Positions 28,646 to 37,261 are shown, counted from the first letter of the stretch. The stretch is DNA of 64,000 bases from Clostridium sp. DL-VIII (GCF_000230835.1 NZ_CM001240.1:155001-219000), one strand, 5' to 3'. The notes: generated from the sequence alone by a model not told the origin. Program-made: numbers and translations.

Positions 28646-29167
28646 TTAAAATTTATTAAAATGAAGTTTTTCATATAGTAAAGTATCTTCTTCATAAGGC
28701 TTTTTTTCTTCTCCAGGGTAGCCAATAGCTAACATACATTCAACACTATATTGCTCAGGTATCTCCATCACTTTTCTAATATATTCCTCTGCTGACTCTT
28801 GTTCTATACGGAATCTTTTTCTTACTTGTATCCAACATGAACCTAAACCTAAGTCATGTGCTGTCAATTGCATAAAAGTTGATGCTATAGAAGCATCTTC
28901 AACCCATACGTCACTTGCACCCTTATCAGCTATAACTATAATTGCCAAAGGTGCATATGCTAAATAACTTGGACCTGGTTCCCTACACAAAGAAAGTTTT
29001 TTAAGCAATTCAGCATCAGTGACAGCAATAAACTGCAATGGCTTTCTCGACATGGATGATGGAGCTAGTAGAGCGCTTTTAAGAATTATATCTATTTTTT
29101 CCTTTTCTACTTCCTTATTTTCAAATTTTCTAATGCTTCTTCTGGTTTTTAACTTATCAAATAACAT
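28646..29167 (-). CDS. Nitroreductase family protein
   Basis: A 173-residue nitroreductase fold: KTRRSIRKFENKEVEKEKIDIILKSALLAPSSMSRKPLQF at the N-terminus and DLGLGSCWIQVRKRF and MLAIGYPGEEKKPY at the C-terminal side. Distinct from the copy at 17951. Monocistronic, with AGGAGG before the ATG. Substrate unknown. Confidence 0.88.
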   Translation of the reverse strand: MLFDKLKTRRSIRKFENKEVEKEKIDIILKSALLAPSSMSRKPLQFIAVTDAELLKKLSLCREPGPSYLAYAPLAIIVIADKGASDVWVEDASIASTFMQLTAHDLGLGSCWIQVRKRFRIEQESAEEYIRKVMEIPEQYSVECMLAIGYPGEEKKPYEEDTLLYEKLHFNKF

Positions 29168-29460
29168 TAATTATTCCTCCTAATTTTATATATTTGTAAT
29201 TAATTTTAATATAAATTTTACAATTAGTTTTATGCATTTTATATCTTGTTATTTACTTAACCTATAGACCTTACAAATGTAATTCTATTATTGCAATATA
29301 TATATAATGCATATTCTTACTACTATTATTTATAGGTTACACTTTAAGTATTTCATAAAAACTTTAACAAAATACCTATTAGTTCTGGTCATATTGTTTA
29401 TTCAATCACCTCTTCTAAACCTTCATCAAACCACATAAAAACAATGAAACCGAAATAATC
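29168..29460. other. Intergenic region, nothing identified
   Basis: About 290 bases of AT-rich sequence between two minus-strand genes. I see promoter-like TATAAT-type stretches only, with no clear hairpin, repeat or small ORF. Confidence 0.4.
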
Positions 29461-29787
29461 CTATTTTTTAATATGTTCGTTGCCCCATTTACTCATAAGT
29501 TCAAGAATTGGTATTAATGTCATTCCCTCTTCAGTTAATGAATATTCAACTCTAGGTGGAACTTCATTATATTGTTCTCTATGAATTAAATTACTGATTT
29601 CAAGTTCTTTTAGTTGTGCACTTAATGTCTTATGAGCAATAGGCTCTAAACTATCCCTCAATTTATTATATCTTATTATCTTAGCTTTATATATTTTCCA
29701 TAATATAATCCACTTCCACTTTCCCTCAACTACAGACATTGTATATCGCATTCCACATGTTCCATACTTATCCTCAAAACTATTCAT
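29461..29787 (-). CDS. HxlR-family transcriptional regulator
   Basis: A 108-residue winged helix of the HxlR/YodB type: CGMRYTMSVVEGKWKWIILWKIYK, then RYNKLRDSLEPIAHKTLSAQLKELEISNLIHREQYNEVPPRVEYSLTEEG. The N-terminal Cys (C11) matches the position of the redox-sensing Cys in YodB/HypR-type members. Divergent from a flavodoxin-like reductase, its probable target. A TAAGT-GCAT-ACTTA element lies between them. Confidence 0.9.
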   Translation of the reverse strand: MNSFEDKYGTCGMRYTMSVVEGKWKWIILWKIYKAKIIRYNKLRDSLEPIAHKTLSAQLKELEISNLIHREQYNEVPPRVEYSLTEEGMTLIPILELMSKWGNEHIKK

Positions 29788-29828
29788 AAATCTCTCCTTT
29801 ACTTACCTTTGGGTTAGAATATAACAAA

Positions 29829-29842
29829 TAAGTGCATACTTA
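29829..29842. promoter_or_regulatory. Putative HxlR operator
   Basis: TAAGT-N4-ACTTA inverted repeat in the 126-bp divergent promoter between hxlR-type gene and the flavodoxin-like gene, followed by another ACTTA. Position and symmetry fit an HxlR operator. Confidence 0.5.
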
Positions 29843-29913
29843 CTTATTTTTTTATTATCATATATAATTCATAACATAAAGTCAATTAAGCATGTAGATG
29901 GAGGTAATAGTTA

Positions 29914-30561
29914 ATGAAAGTAATAGCAATTAACGGAAGTCCAAGAAAAAATAAAAATACAGCTACTCTTCTTACCAAAGCACTTGAAGGAGCATCTTCA
30001 TTTGGTGCTGAAACAGAGCTTATTCACCTTTATGATCAGAATTATAAAGGTTGTGTAAGTTGTTTTGCTTGTAAATTGAAAGATGGTAAAAGTTATGGAA
30101 AATGCGCCTTAAAGGATGATTTAACACCTATTCTTGAAAAAGTTTCGAGTGCTGATGCAATTATTTTAGGCTCTCCAATATACTTACATTCGGTTACTAG
30201 TGCAATGAGATCTTTTTTAGAAAGACTAGTATTTCAATATTTAGTCTATGATGAAAATCATGCAAGCCTTTTTCAAAGAAAAATACCAGCTGGATTCATT
30301 TATACAATGAATGTAACCAATGAGCAATTTAAAGCTGACTATGAGGCTGATCTAAAATCTCTTCAAGCATATATAGAAAAAACCTTTGGATCTTTTGAAT
30401 CCCTAGTTGTAAATGACACATACCAATTTAATGATTATTCAAAATATGTTGCCACACTATTTGATGAAAAGAAAAAGAGAAAGGTTAGAGAAGAACAATT
30501 CCCAAAAGACTGTCAAAATGCATTTGATATGGGAGTACGATTTGTTGAACAATCGAAATAG
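29914..30561 (+). CDS. Flavodoxin-like NAD(P)H-dependent oxidoreductase
   Basis: A 215-residue flavodoxin fold: KVIAINGSPRKNKNTATLL (phosphate loop), GCVSCFACKLKDG and AIILGSPIYLHSVTSAMRSFLERL. The Cys pair C-x2-C after beta-3 is kept, as in iron-sulfur-flavoprotein relatives. Divergent from the HxlR gene, so probably induced by electrophiles or quinones. Ribosome site GGAGG. Confidence 0.85.
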   Translation: MKVIAINGSPRKNKNTATLLTKALEGASSFGAETELIHLYDQNYKGCVSCFACKLKDGKSYGKCALKDDLTPILEKVSSADAIILGSPIYLHSVTSAMRSFLERLVFQYLVYDENHASLFQRKIPAGFIYTMNVTNEQFKADYEADLKSLQAYIEKTFGSFESLVVNDTYQFNDYSKYVATLFDEKKKRKVREEQFPKDCQNAFDMGVRFVEQSK

Positions 30562-30610
30562 TTTTGTTGGTTTGAACCTAAATTTATTAAATGTAATTAT
30601 GAGTGAATAG

Positions 30611-30649
30611 AAAAAGCCTGAGAAATTTTTATAAGTTTTCAGACTTTTT
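30611..30649. terminator. Terminator between flavodoxin-like and AraC-HD genes
   Basis: Imperfect stem AAAAAGcCTGAGAA / TTTTCAGaCTTTTT with A/T tails on both sides, between convergent genes. Confidence 0.7.
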
Positions 30650-30687
30650 ATCTTATTGGGAATATACTATTGTCTCTTCTCAATATA

Positions 30688-31656
30688 TTACACATATTTT
30701 AATGCTAAATTATCCAATTCTGTTTTTAATTTCGAATTATTAAATTTAGCCGCAATTGGAGAAAATATCTCTATAGTTTCTTTTGCTTTTTCTTTCCATC
30801 TTTGTGATTCCATGAATTCTATTGTCCTCATATTATGGAGACGATCTGCTAATTTTATCATAATGACATGGTCATCAAACTCTTCTTTATTTTTTATCTT
30901 TGAATATTTCTCATTAAAATTAGTTACATCACTTATTATCTTTGCAACTTTTACTGAGAAATTTTCTTCTACTTCCTTTAACGTTACTCCAGTTTTTTCT
31001 TCAATTATATCATGTAATAAACCTGCTATAATTGTTTCTTCATCTGCCTCCATTTCTGCTAATATAATAGCAACGTTAATGGGATGTGTGACATAATCTT
31101 CTCCGGACTTTCTCTTTTGCCCTTTATGAGCCAAGCAAGCTAAATCATATGCCTTTTCCAACATTTTAAAATCATCAAATATCTTATTATTTTGAATACT
31201 TTCAATTAAATGTCCGTACAATTCCTTTGGTTCTTTATAATTCTCAGTTCCTTTCAAAAATATATTAGCATTTTCATAAATTTTATCATAATCCATATAA
31301 CAATTACCTCCTTCAAATAATCTTTGAATATAAATAGCATGAATAAACCCAGGAGAAAAGCCATATTTTTTCCGAAAAGCTTTTGTAAATCCACTATGAG
31401 TTTGATATCCGTACTCAATAGCTACATCAAGTATTTTTTTACCTAGCATAATATCTTCTGTAGCTCTAAAAATTCTTCTCTCCTTTACATACTCCATAAG
31501 AGATACACCCATTTGTTCCCTAAATATCCTTGAAAAATGATATATTGAATATCCCATTTTTTTAGAAATGGATTCTACTGTTAATTCTTCTTTTATATTA
31601 TCTTCAATATATTGAATACATAAAAGTATGATATCATCATATCTCAAAGCTCTCAC
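30688..31656 (-). CDS. AraC DNA-binding domain fused to RelA/SpoT-like HD hydrolase
   Basis: A 322-residue two-domain protein. Residues about 1-110 form the double helix-turn-helix of AraC regulators (IEDNIKEELTVESISKKMGYSIYHFSRIFREQMG ... YGYQTHSGFTKAFRKKYGFSPG). Residues about 165-320 form an HD domain of the (p)ppGpp-hydrolase (MESH1/SpoT) type: AHKGQKRKSGEDYVTHPINVA, GLLHDIIEE and KLADRLHNMRTIEF. It could couple (p)ppGpp binding or hydrolysis to transcription, but this is inference. Convergent with the flavodoxin gene and the last chromosomal gene before the mobile region. Confidence 0.82.
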   Translation of the reverse strand: MRALRYDDIILLCIQYIEDNIKEELTVESISKKMGYSIYHFSRIFREQMGVSLMEYVKERRIFRATEDIMLGKKILDVAIEYGYQTHSGFTKAFRKKYGFSPGFIHAIYIQRLFEGGNCYMDYDKIYENANIFLKGTENYKEPKELYGHLIESIQNNKIFDDFKMLEKAYDLACLAHKGQKRKSGEDYVTHPINVAIILAEMEADEETIIAGLLHDIIEEKTGVTLKEVEENFSVKVAKIISDVTNFNEKYSKIKNKEEFDDHVIMIKLADRLHNMRTIEFMESQRWKEKAKETIEIFSPIAAKFNNSKLKTELDNLALKYV

Positions 31657-31751
31657 TCCTTAATTCCACGTGGTAATTATACTATAAATCTATTTTTCAT
31701 TTATTGCTGTTCCATTTTTGCTATCCTAATAAATTTAAATTATTATATCAT

Positions 31752-31883
31752 ATGCACATCTTTATATTCACAGGATTTATTATCAACTTTCTTCTAGAAA
31801 CAAAATAGGAAGGAGAACCTCATCCAGTTCTATCTGGATTTGGTTCTCCTCCATTACTTAGGTAACTTATTAAGTTATCATTA
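31752..31883 (-). pseudogene. Recombinase 3'-end stub 1
   Basis: About 130 bases nearly identical to the 3' end of the serine recombinase gene at 38,911, including the shared TCTTTATATTCACAGGAT start, the GGAGAACC...GGTTCTCC inverted repeat and ATTACTTAGGTAACTTATTAAGTTATCATT. No upstream part of the gene follows. It lies about 70 bases outside the left attachment repeat, so it looks like debris of an earlier related cassette. Confidence 0.8.
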
Positions 31884-31952
31884 CTAAAGGGAAACTCGAC
31901 TCACATTCGTTCGCTGAGTAAGTTCGAATGACGAAATGTAAAATTTCAATTC

Positions 31953-31973
31953 TTACTTATGATATGGTTCACC
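31953..31973. repeat. Left attachment repeat of the rlmH cassette
   Basis: TTATGATATGGTTCACC (31957-31973) is an exact copy of the 3' coding end of rlmH at 51110-51126. Extending four bases left gives 20 of 21 matches. On the minus strand it reads ...CCATATCATAAGTAA, containing the TATCATAA core of staphylococcal SCC sites. Confidence 0.85.
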
Positions 31974-32019
31974 GTATCAGCGGTAAGTGATAATAGTTTT
32001 ACTACCTGACAAATACTCA

Positions 32020-32508
32020 TTATGGTATTAGAGGTAAAAGTAAATTTGTAGTCTGTATTATTTCCTTTGCATAGCTTAATAGTGTCATATAATTTTTAAT
32101 ATCATCAATAGCTATATAAATATCATATAAAAACAATATCCCTGCTACAATTTGACTTATTAATATTATTCTACTTGAATATTCAGAAAAAGATTTATCA
32201 GAATATGCCAGTTTCTTTATCAACTCATATATTGGTTTAATGAAAATAACTACCATAGATTCTATTAATCCAAAAGCCAACTCCATTAATGAAGTTCTTA
32301 TGTATTCCTTTAGCTTTTTTATTATCTCATTAATTTTCTCAATTGCTTCTTTTTCTTGTGAGTTTTCATATTTAAGTATAATTTCTTTTGTTTCCGTAAA
32401 TGTGTCATTTCTAGCTAAAGATACATAGACTGTTCCACATATATGGAATATAGTTACTCCTACTATAATAACTATCATTATGTACCAACTGATTCTATTA
32501 GTCTCCAT
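32020..32508 (-). CDS. Unknown membrane protein (162 aa), last gene of cargo module A
   Basis: Not recognised. Predicted membrane segments are at about 8-30 (SWYIMIVIIVGVTIFHICGTV) and 110-130 (IILISQIVAGILFLYDIYIAI), plus a hydrophobic stretch near 75-95. Between the first two lies a charged coiled-coil-like segment EKEAIEKINEIIKKLKEYI. It follows the IS-interrupted gene by 60 bases in the same direction. A membrane effector of a defence module is possible but is only inference from position. Confidence 0.6.
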   Translation of the reverse strand: METNRISWYIMIVIIVGVTIFHICGTVYVSLARNDTFTETKEIILKYENSQEKEAIEKINEIIKKLKEYIRTSLMELAFGLIESMVVIFIKPIYELIKKLAYSDKSFSEYSSRIILISQIVAGILFLYDIYIAIDDIKNYMTLLSYAKEIIQTTNLLLPLIP

Positions 32509-32568
32509 TTCACACCTCCAATCTCGATAATAAAAATATTACTTATACTAATTAAATTTTTACTACAT

Positions 32569-33315
32569 CTATTGTATTTTAGGTGTTACATAATCTATAA
32601 ATTGTTGTACATTATTGCAAAGTTCAATTGCTGTTGGTATATTAGTAATTGCCATCTTCAATCCATTTACACAAGACTTAACAAGCCCTTTTTTAGGTTC
32701 ATTACTTTGCAATTCACTTTGTATAGTTTCTACACTTTCTTGAATTATTTCTCTTTCATCATTTGGAATACTACTATCATCTAGCAATTTACTAATTTCC
32801 TTCACTAAACTAATTAATTCCTCCGAATTTGTACCTATATTTTGTGTTGCATTAAGTGTTGATGAATCCCTCGATATATTAACTTGTCCTCCATTATTAG
32901 TAATCATATATTTTACCTCCTCATCATAACCCATTTCTATTCCTATTTTAGTCAAATAATCTGCAATATGATTTATGAAAATCAATGACACTCTATTATT
33001 AAAACTTTTTATAATCTCATCAAATGTTTTTGAACGTGTATCATAAGCTCTAGCTATTCCTGACATATCGAAATTATTGTCTACAATATATTTAAATATA
33101 TTATATATTGTAAAAATTTCTTCTTTAAAAGTATCTCCTAGGTCAAATATATATCTCCCATAGCCTTTAGATACTTCTTTAATTTCTGACTCAATATCAA
33201 ACTCACCTCTATTACACGAATTAATATACTCATATATTATTGGAGTCTTATCAAGGCTCAACACTAAAAACTGTGCTTGACATAAAATAATTATAAAATT
33301 AAATGAAAAATGCAT
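32569..33315 (-). pseudogene. C-terminal part of unknown cargo gene split by ISL3
   Basis: Codons from 33254 down to 32569 belong to the original gene. The first 21 codons of the open frame (33315-33255) come from the IS end. Joining this part to 34646-34769 and removing one 8-bp duplication restores one open frame of 269 residues with a seamless ...DYIDK-TPIIYEY... junction. The C-terminal half has a tract NNGGQVNISRDSSTLNATQN (about 162-181 of the restored protein) of a kind I associate, from memory only, with AbiTii-like proteins. Function unknown. Probably inactivated. Confidence 0.8.
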
Positions 33316-34637
33316 TCAAATTCCTGTATTCTATAAGTGACTAATCCAATAGAATTGAAGGAGTTTAAATGCAATTACAGGATATCACTAATATATTAAA
33401 TTTACAAGGAATAAATGTTATCAATTTTATCTATGGTTTTGAAGATAGAATTTGTATTGAAATCCAACCTACAGAATATACTCAACCTTGTCCGTGCTGT
33501 AAGAGTTTTAAAATAATAAGACGAGGCTCATCTGGAATTAGAAGAGTAAGGCATCTTCCTATATTTCAAAACGAGGTAATATTAAAGGTTCCTAAAATAA
33601 GAATGTCCTGTAAGGATTGTAATGCCTCTTTTTCATGGCAATATTCATTCCTGACTGGAAAGAGTCGTTATACTAATGAATTTCAAGAGTTTATTGCAAC
33701 TAAAGTACCAGGAGCAACGGTTATTCACTGTGCTAGAACATTGAAAATACCATATTCTACAGTTGAAAGAATATATAAAAATTATATTGACTATGTTGTT
33801 CCACAATTGCAAGCAAAAGTTATATTAGAAAGTTCTAACACTAACAAGCTTATACTTGGAATGGATGATTTTGCTATAAGGAAAGGACATAGTTATAATA
33901 CTGGAATTCATGACCTTCGTAACGGAACATTACTTGAAATAATTCCAGGAAGAAAACTTGAAGAGCTTAGAAGTCATAAGACTGTAAATCCAGAACTTTT
34001 TGAGCTCCGACCTTTTGCTATAGTAATGGATTTGGCTCCATATTATCACACATTTGCAAAAGAAGTATACCCAGATGCTATACGTATTGCGGATAGGTTT
34101 CATGTTAATAGCTATGCTATGGAAGCTCTTAGAGGCGTAAGAAAACGCATAAGTTGTGATTTAACTCCTGCGGCACGGACAGTATTGAAAAGAAATAAAT
34201 CAGTACTTGAAAAACGGAATGAATATCTTACATCAAAAGAGGTTGAGATGCTCCAGCAGTTGTTGTCATTATCACCTGACCTAAAAGCAGTATATGAGTG
34301 GAAAGAGGAACTTATTGAGTGGTATGACTGTTGTTCAAGTGTTATACAGGCAACAAATGTATTTGATAAATGGTGTAAAAAAGGACATTCACTAAATATA
34401 CCTGAGGTAGAACGTGCTTTGGTTACTTTTGAAAACTGGAGACAAGAAATAATTAACTATCATCATTGTAGATATACCAATGCCGCTGTTGAAGGTAGAA
34501 ACGGTAAAATTAAAGCAATTCAACGCAGACACTATTTTACAAGGAATAAAGACTACTACAAAGGAAGAATTTTATTAGAATGTAATAACCATTTCTTGAC
34601 AGCTTAAGCTGTCAAGAACATATTTTGATGTTGAGCC
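33255..34637 (+). mobile_element. ISL3-family insertion sequence, complete
   Basis: 1383 bp. Terminal inverted repeats 33255-33282 and 34610-34637 match at 23 of 28 positions (both begin GGCTCAACA and end CTTGACA). The 8-bp target duplication CTTATCAA lies at 33247-33254 and 34638-34645. It inserted into a cargo gene of module A, on the opposite strand. The perfect duplication and intact transposase indicate a fairly recent insertion. Confidence 0.95.
33369..34607 (+). CDS. ISL3-family transposase
   Basis: A 412-residue transposase. An N-terminal zinc-binding region (PCPCCKS ... MSCKDC, about 39-88) is followed by a helix-turn-helix (SRYTNEFQEFIATKVPGATVIHCARTLKIPYSTVERI) and the DDE domain with D in LGMDDFAIRKG, D in IVMDLAPYY plus IADRFHV, and E in NAAVEGRNGKIK. 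Full length for the family; its stop sits inside the right-end palindrome. Ribosome site AAGGAG. Confidence 0.95.
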   Translation: MQLQDITNILNLQGINVINFIYGFEDRICIEIQPTEYTQPCPCCKSFKIIRRGSSGIRRVRHLPIFQNEVILKVPKIRMSCKDCNASFSWQYSFLTGKSRYTNEFQEFIATKVPGATVIHCARTLKIPYSTVERIYKNYIDYVVPQLQAKVILESSNTNKLILGMDDFAIRKGHSYNTGIHDLRNGTLLEIIPGRKLEELRSHKTVNPELFELRPFAIVMDLAPYYHTFAKEVYPDAIRIADRFHVNSYAMEALRGVRKRISCDLTPAARTVLKRNKSVLEKRNEYLTSKEVEMLQQLLSLSPDLKAVYEWKEELIEWYDCCSSVIQATNVFDKWCKKGHSLNIPEVERALVTFENWRQEIINYHHCRYTNAAVEGRNGKIKAIQRRHYFTRNKDYYKGRILLECNNHFLTA

Positions 34638-34769
34638 CTTATCAATATAATCTATGAACTTTTTAAGTACAGAATTAGCTTCAACATATGGAACTCTAAG
34701 TAATCTATTTGCTATGCAATTAAAGTCATAACTAATTATTTTTAATTCTTTTTTATTTAAATTCATCAT
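34638..34769 (-). pseudogene. N-terminal part of the cargo gene split by ISL3
   Basis: Encodes the first 44 residues (MMNLNKKELKIISYDFNCIA...) of the interrupted gene; the open frame then runs 21 codons into the IS before stopping. The start at 34769 overlaps the end of the zinc-ribbon gene by 17 bases, showing translational coupling in the original operon: zinc-ribbon gene, this gene, membrane protein gene. Confidence 0.8.
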
Positions 34770-35211
34770 ATCTCACCCCACAATATGGACAACAACTACC
34801 GCACATTTTAATTAACGGCTTAATTTTTGCCTCTTTTTTACAACATCTATATTTCTCTACTTCTAATGCCTCAATTCCTGCAACTATAGGATTTTCCGGT
34901 TCTCTCGAAGGCTTTTTGTCTGCTTTAAACGAAATACTGCTTCCTTTAAAATTTCTTTCCCATTTTTTTAATTCATCAAAAATCATATCCATTGCAACAT
35001 TTTTTCCCATTTTTAATGCAAGTTCAATTACATCATCTGTTAAATAATTTTCACCTTTTAGCCCACAACATGGGCACCATATTTCAATTACATCTTCTGT
35101 TTCCATTTCATTAGGTCTTAACTTGAAAAATTCTCCACAAAAAGGACACTTTAATAAAGCAAAACCATCATTATCAGTTGGAATAGATATTTCCATATGT
35201 ATATCACTCAT
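34753..35211 (-). CDS. Zinc-ribbon protein (152 aa), first gene of cargo module A
   Basis: Two CxxC-based ribbons. The N-terminal one is CPFCGEFF ... WCPCCGLKG (about 22-50) and the C-terminal one is YRCCKKEAK ... CGSCCPYCGVRYDEF (about 121-150). Between them lies a helical, basic linker. Likely a metal-stabilised nucleic-acid or protein-binding component. It overlaps the next gene by 17 bp. Family not recognised. Ribosome site AAGAAGGTG. Confidence 0.7.
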   Translation of the reverse strand: MSDIHMEISIPTDNDGFALLKCPFCGEFFKLRPNEMETEDVIEIWCPCCGLKGENYLTDDVIELALKMGKNVAMDMIFDELKKWERNFKGSSISFKADKKPSREPENPIVAGIEALEVEKYRCCKKEAKIKPLIKMCGSCCPYCGVRYDEFK

Positions 35212-35317
35212 ATTACACCTTCTTATCTCAGTCTATAAATACCATAAATTTATAATGACTTTTTTAATCAAAATATTTTCGCCTATCATACTTTTATGTT
35301 AAGTCATATTATTCTTC

Positions 35318-35503
35318 TTATAATACTTCTATATCTTTTATATAGCTTATCCCCATGTTAATTACTTTTTTATTATCAAGTAAAAGATATATAATATCAT
35401 CCTCTTCTTCATCTTTACCTAACTCTATAAATGATAATTTCCCAATAAATATTTTATCTTTATTGTCAGTAATCTTAATACTCTCTCCTTTTATTATATA
35501 TCG
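35318..35503 (-). pseudogene. Fragment of an unknown coding sequence
   Basis: The minus strand holds an open frame without a start that reads, near its end, DDIIYLLLDNKKVINMGISY and stops at 35318. Amino-acid composition looks protein-coding (alternating hydrophobic, acidic DEEEDD). It begins right after a TAA. Probably the 3' remnant of a gene between the zinc-ribbon gene and recombinase stub 2. Confidence 0.4.
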
Positions 35504-35536
35504 TTACCAAATTATGCCATAATAGTCTTGTTGAGT

Positions 35537-35872
35537 TTATATGCAAATTTTTATATTCACAGGATTTATCATCAACTTTCTTCTTGAAACAAAATAAGAA
35601 GGAGAACCTCCTCCATTACTTAAGTACATTATTAAGTCGTAATTGATGTTAAGTTCTATTGATTCTATATTTCTAGTTTTGTTTATAGTGATTTTAGAGA
35701 CTAGCATATGCAGTAGCCTCTTTTGCTGTTCCCTTGTAGGCAATTCTATCAACATTTTATCGAAGCTTGACAATTCTCTTACAAATTCATATGAAACCTC
35801 TTGTACACTGTCAAATATGATATTATTTTTTAGGTTGTCTACTTTCTGTTGGAACATTTCTTCCCTAGATTA
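35537..35872 (-). pseudogene. Recombinase 3'-end stub 2
   Basis: Encodes about 106 residues similar to the C-terminus of the 556-aa recombinase (QEVSYEFVRE, REQQKRLLHMLVSKITINKT, SIELNINYDLIMYLSNGG, YFVSRRKLMI). Homology to the intact gene ends at about 35872, where CTAGAT is followed by unrelated sequence. A short stretch around the GGAGAACC inverted repeat is deleted relative to the intact gene. Confidence 0.85.
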
Positions 35873-35907
35873 TATAACACTTCTAATCAACTCTACAACT
35901 TGGACTT

Positions 35908-36516
35908 TTACCAAACAAGCCCAGACAATTTTTTTAGCAATCTTCTCCATTCTCTACCATTCCAATTATACTTGCCATCAGCAGCTTTACCACTTATAAG
36001 TGAAATACTCCACTGATGCTTTAGGTCATATTCATCAAATAACTTCTGTTCTTCTTTACTATATTCTATACCATTATATGACTTGTTACGGAGTCGTTTA
36101 ATTTCATCAAGATGTTCTCTATTAGGAAAATATTCATAATACTTCCATACAAGTCCATTAGTATAAAGAACTTTTTCAAACCAAAAGAGATGACCTTTCA
36201 ATTGCATAATATCTTCCTTATTTTTTAAATTTTTGCCAACATACTTAACTTCAATCGCACCCAAGACTTTTTCCTTGCATGGTTTATTCACTACAAAATC
36301 CTCAGATAGTATCACAAAATCAGGAAACGAGCATGTACCATAAAAAACCTTCATATTCTCTTTTTTTGTTTTATTGTCAACATCCCTTAATGAAAGTTTT
36401 TTAATACTTTTTCTTTCTCGCATTACATTAGCAATAACTGAATACAAATCTTGCTCAAAACTATAATTTTGCTTTTCAATTAACTCTATCTCGCGTCCAT
36501 AATCTTTGAAATTCAT
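35908..36516 (-). CDS. PD-(D/E)XK nuclease-like protein (202 aa), cargo module B
   Basis: A 202-residue protein with a restriction-endonuclease-like signature: FPDFVIL (D66) followed by GAIEVKYV (E89, K91), fitting PD-x(n)-E-x-K, and a downstream aromatic strand pattern WFEKVLYTNGLVWKYYEY typical of the fold. An early Glu (E21/E13 region) could be the helix-1 acid. No methyltransferase lies nearby, so a classical restriction system is unlikely. A defence or repair nuclease is an inference. Flanked by recombinase stubs 2 and 3. Confidence 0.65.
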   Translation of the reverse strand: MNFKDYGREIELIEKQNYSFEQDLYSVIANVMRERKSIKKLSLRDVDNKTKKENMKVFYGTCSFPDFVILSEDFVVNKPCKEKVLGAIEVKYVGKNLKNKEDIMQLKGHLFWFEKVLYTNGLVWKYYEYFPNREHLDEIKRLRNKSYNGIEYSKEEQKLFDEYDLKHQWSISLISGKAADGKYNWNGREWRRLLKKLSGLVW

Positions 36517-36518
36517 GA

Positions 36519-36611
36519 TTAATTCCTCCCATGCAGCTTTACCACAATTTCATGTTTATTGAAATCCACAAATAATGAGTCATCTGTCCTCCAAGTTCTG
36601 ATTTGTGCATT
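36519..36611 (-). pseudogene. 3' remnant upstream of the nuclease-like gene
   Basis: A 30-codon frame without a start, reading ...TWRTDDSLFVDFNKHEIVVK... and stopping two bases before the nuclease ATG. It looks like the tail of a lost co-transcribed gene. Evidence is limited to a plausible protein-like sequence and position. Confidence 0.35.
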
Positions 36612-36677
36612 TCATTTATTATAAATTTTCTTCATAAATTCGATAAATTGTAATTAACAAAGCAATTTCAATAATCT

Positions 36678-37169
36678 TTATCTTTTAATAACTGTAATAC
36701 ATCCCTCTTCATCTACCTTTATTGGAATGGAGTAATATCCACAGTCAACACATCTTTCTGCGCGTATACAATGTTCCTCTAATCTTTTTACTATTTCCTC
36801 AGCAGTACGTGCATTTGAATCTAAATTAGTTTCTAAGCAGTGAATAGCAGTAGACTGAACTGGTTTTAATGAAGGAAATATAACAACATTAGTTTCTTCA
36901 TCAATTTGATAATTATATATTCCTTTTAATAATTCTCGTAAGTCATTATGACTCATTTTATTATTGATAATTCTAATTTTATAAGTTGGAAATTTTATTA
37001 CTATTTCTTGGTCAAGCGGGTAAAAATCAGGGAACCTTAATTGCACCTCATCACATTTTATTTCATCATTCAAGTTTTCAAAGAAATTTTTTGCTTGTTG
37101 AAATTCTTTTTCTAATTCTTCAAAATTATTAATCTGTAGTCTTTCATCAAATTCTTTGTTACTCAACAT
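36678..37169 (-). CDS. Unknown protein with C-terminal Cys cluster, cargo module B
   Basis: About 163 residues, not recognised. N-terminal helical region (FEELEKEFQQAKNFFENLN), a beta-rich middle, and a C-terminal cluster HCIRAERCVDCGYYSIPI that may bind zinc. The ATG at 37169 (AGGTG six bases upstream) is preferred over GTG at 37178. It precedes the nuclease-like gene by about 160 bases, with a gene remnant between, so the two may once have been part of a longer operon. Confidence 0.55.
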   Translation of the reverse strand: MLSNKEFDERLQINNFEELEKEFQQAKNFFENLNDEIKCDEVQLRFPDFYPLDQEIVIKFPTYKIRIINNKMSHNDLRELLKGIYNYQIDEETNVVIFPSLKPVQSTAIHCLETNLDSNARTAEEIVKRLEEHCIRAERCVDCGYYSIPIKVDEEGCITVIKR

Positions 37170-37261
37170 ATAAAGCACCTATTCCTCTCAACAATAATTT
37201 ATTAATATAGTAATTATAGCACACTTATGAACATAATTTTACAATTTATCCTTATTTTCAT

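Noticed and set aside
31657..31752. Outer attachment repeat left of recombinase stub 1
   Set aside because: Only short AT-rich matches (ATATCATATG) to the rlmH repeat, below what chance gives in this composition.
31884..31952. TTCGNTCG-type inverted repeat as a separate mobile-element end
   Set aside because: ATTCG/CGAAT pairing is short and has no partner elsewhere in the window.
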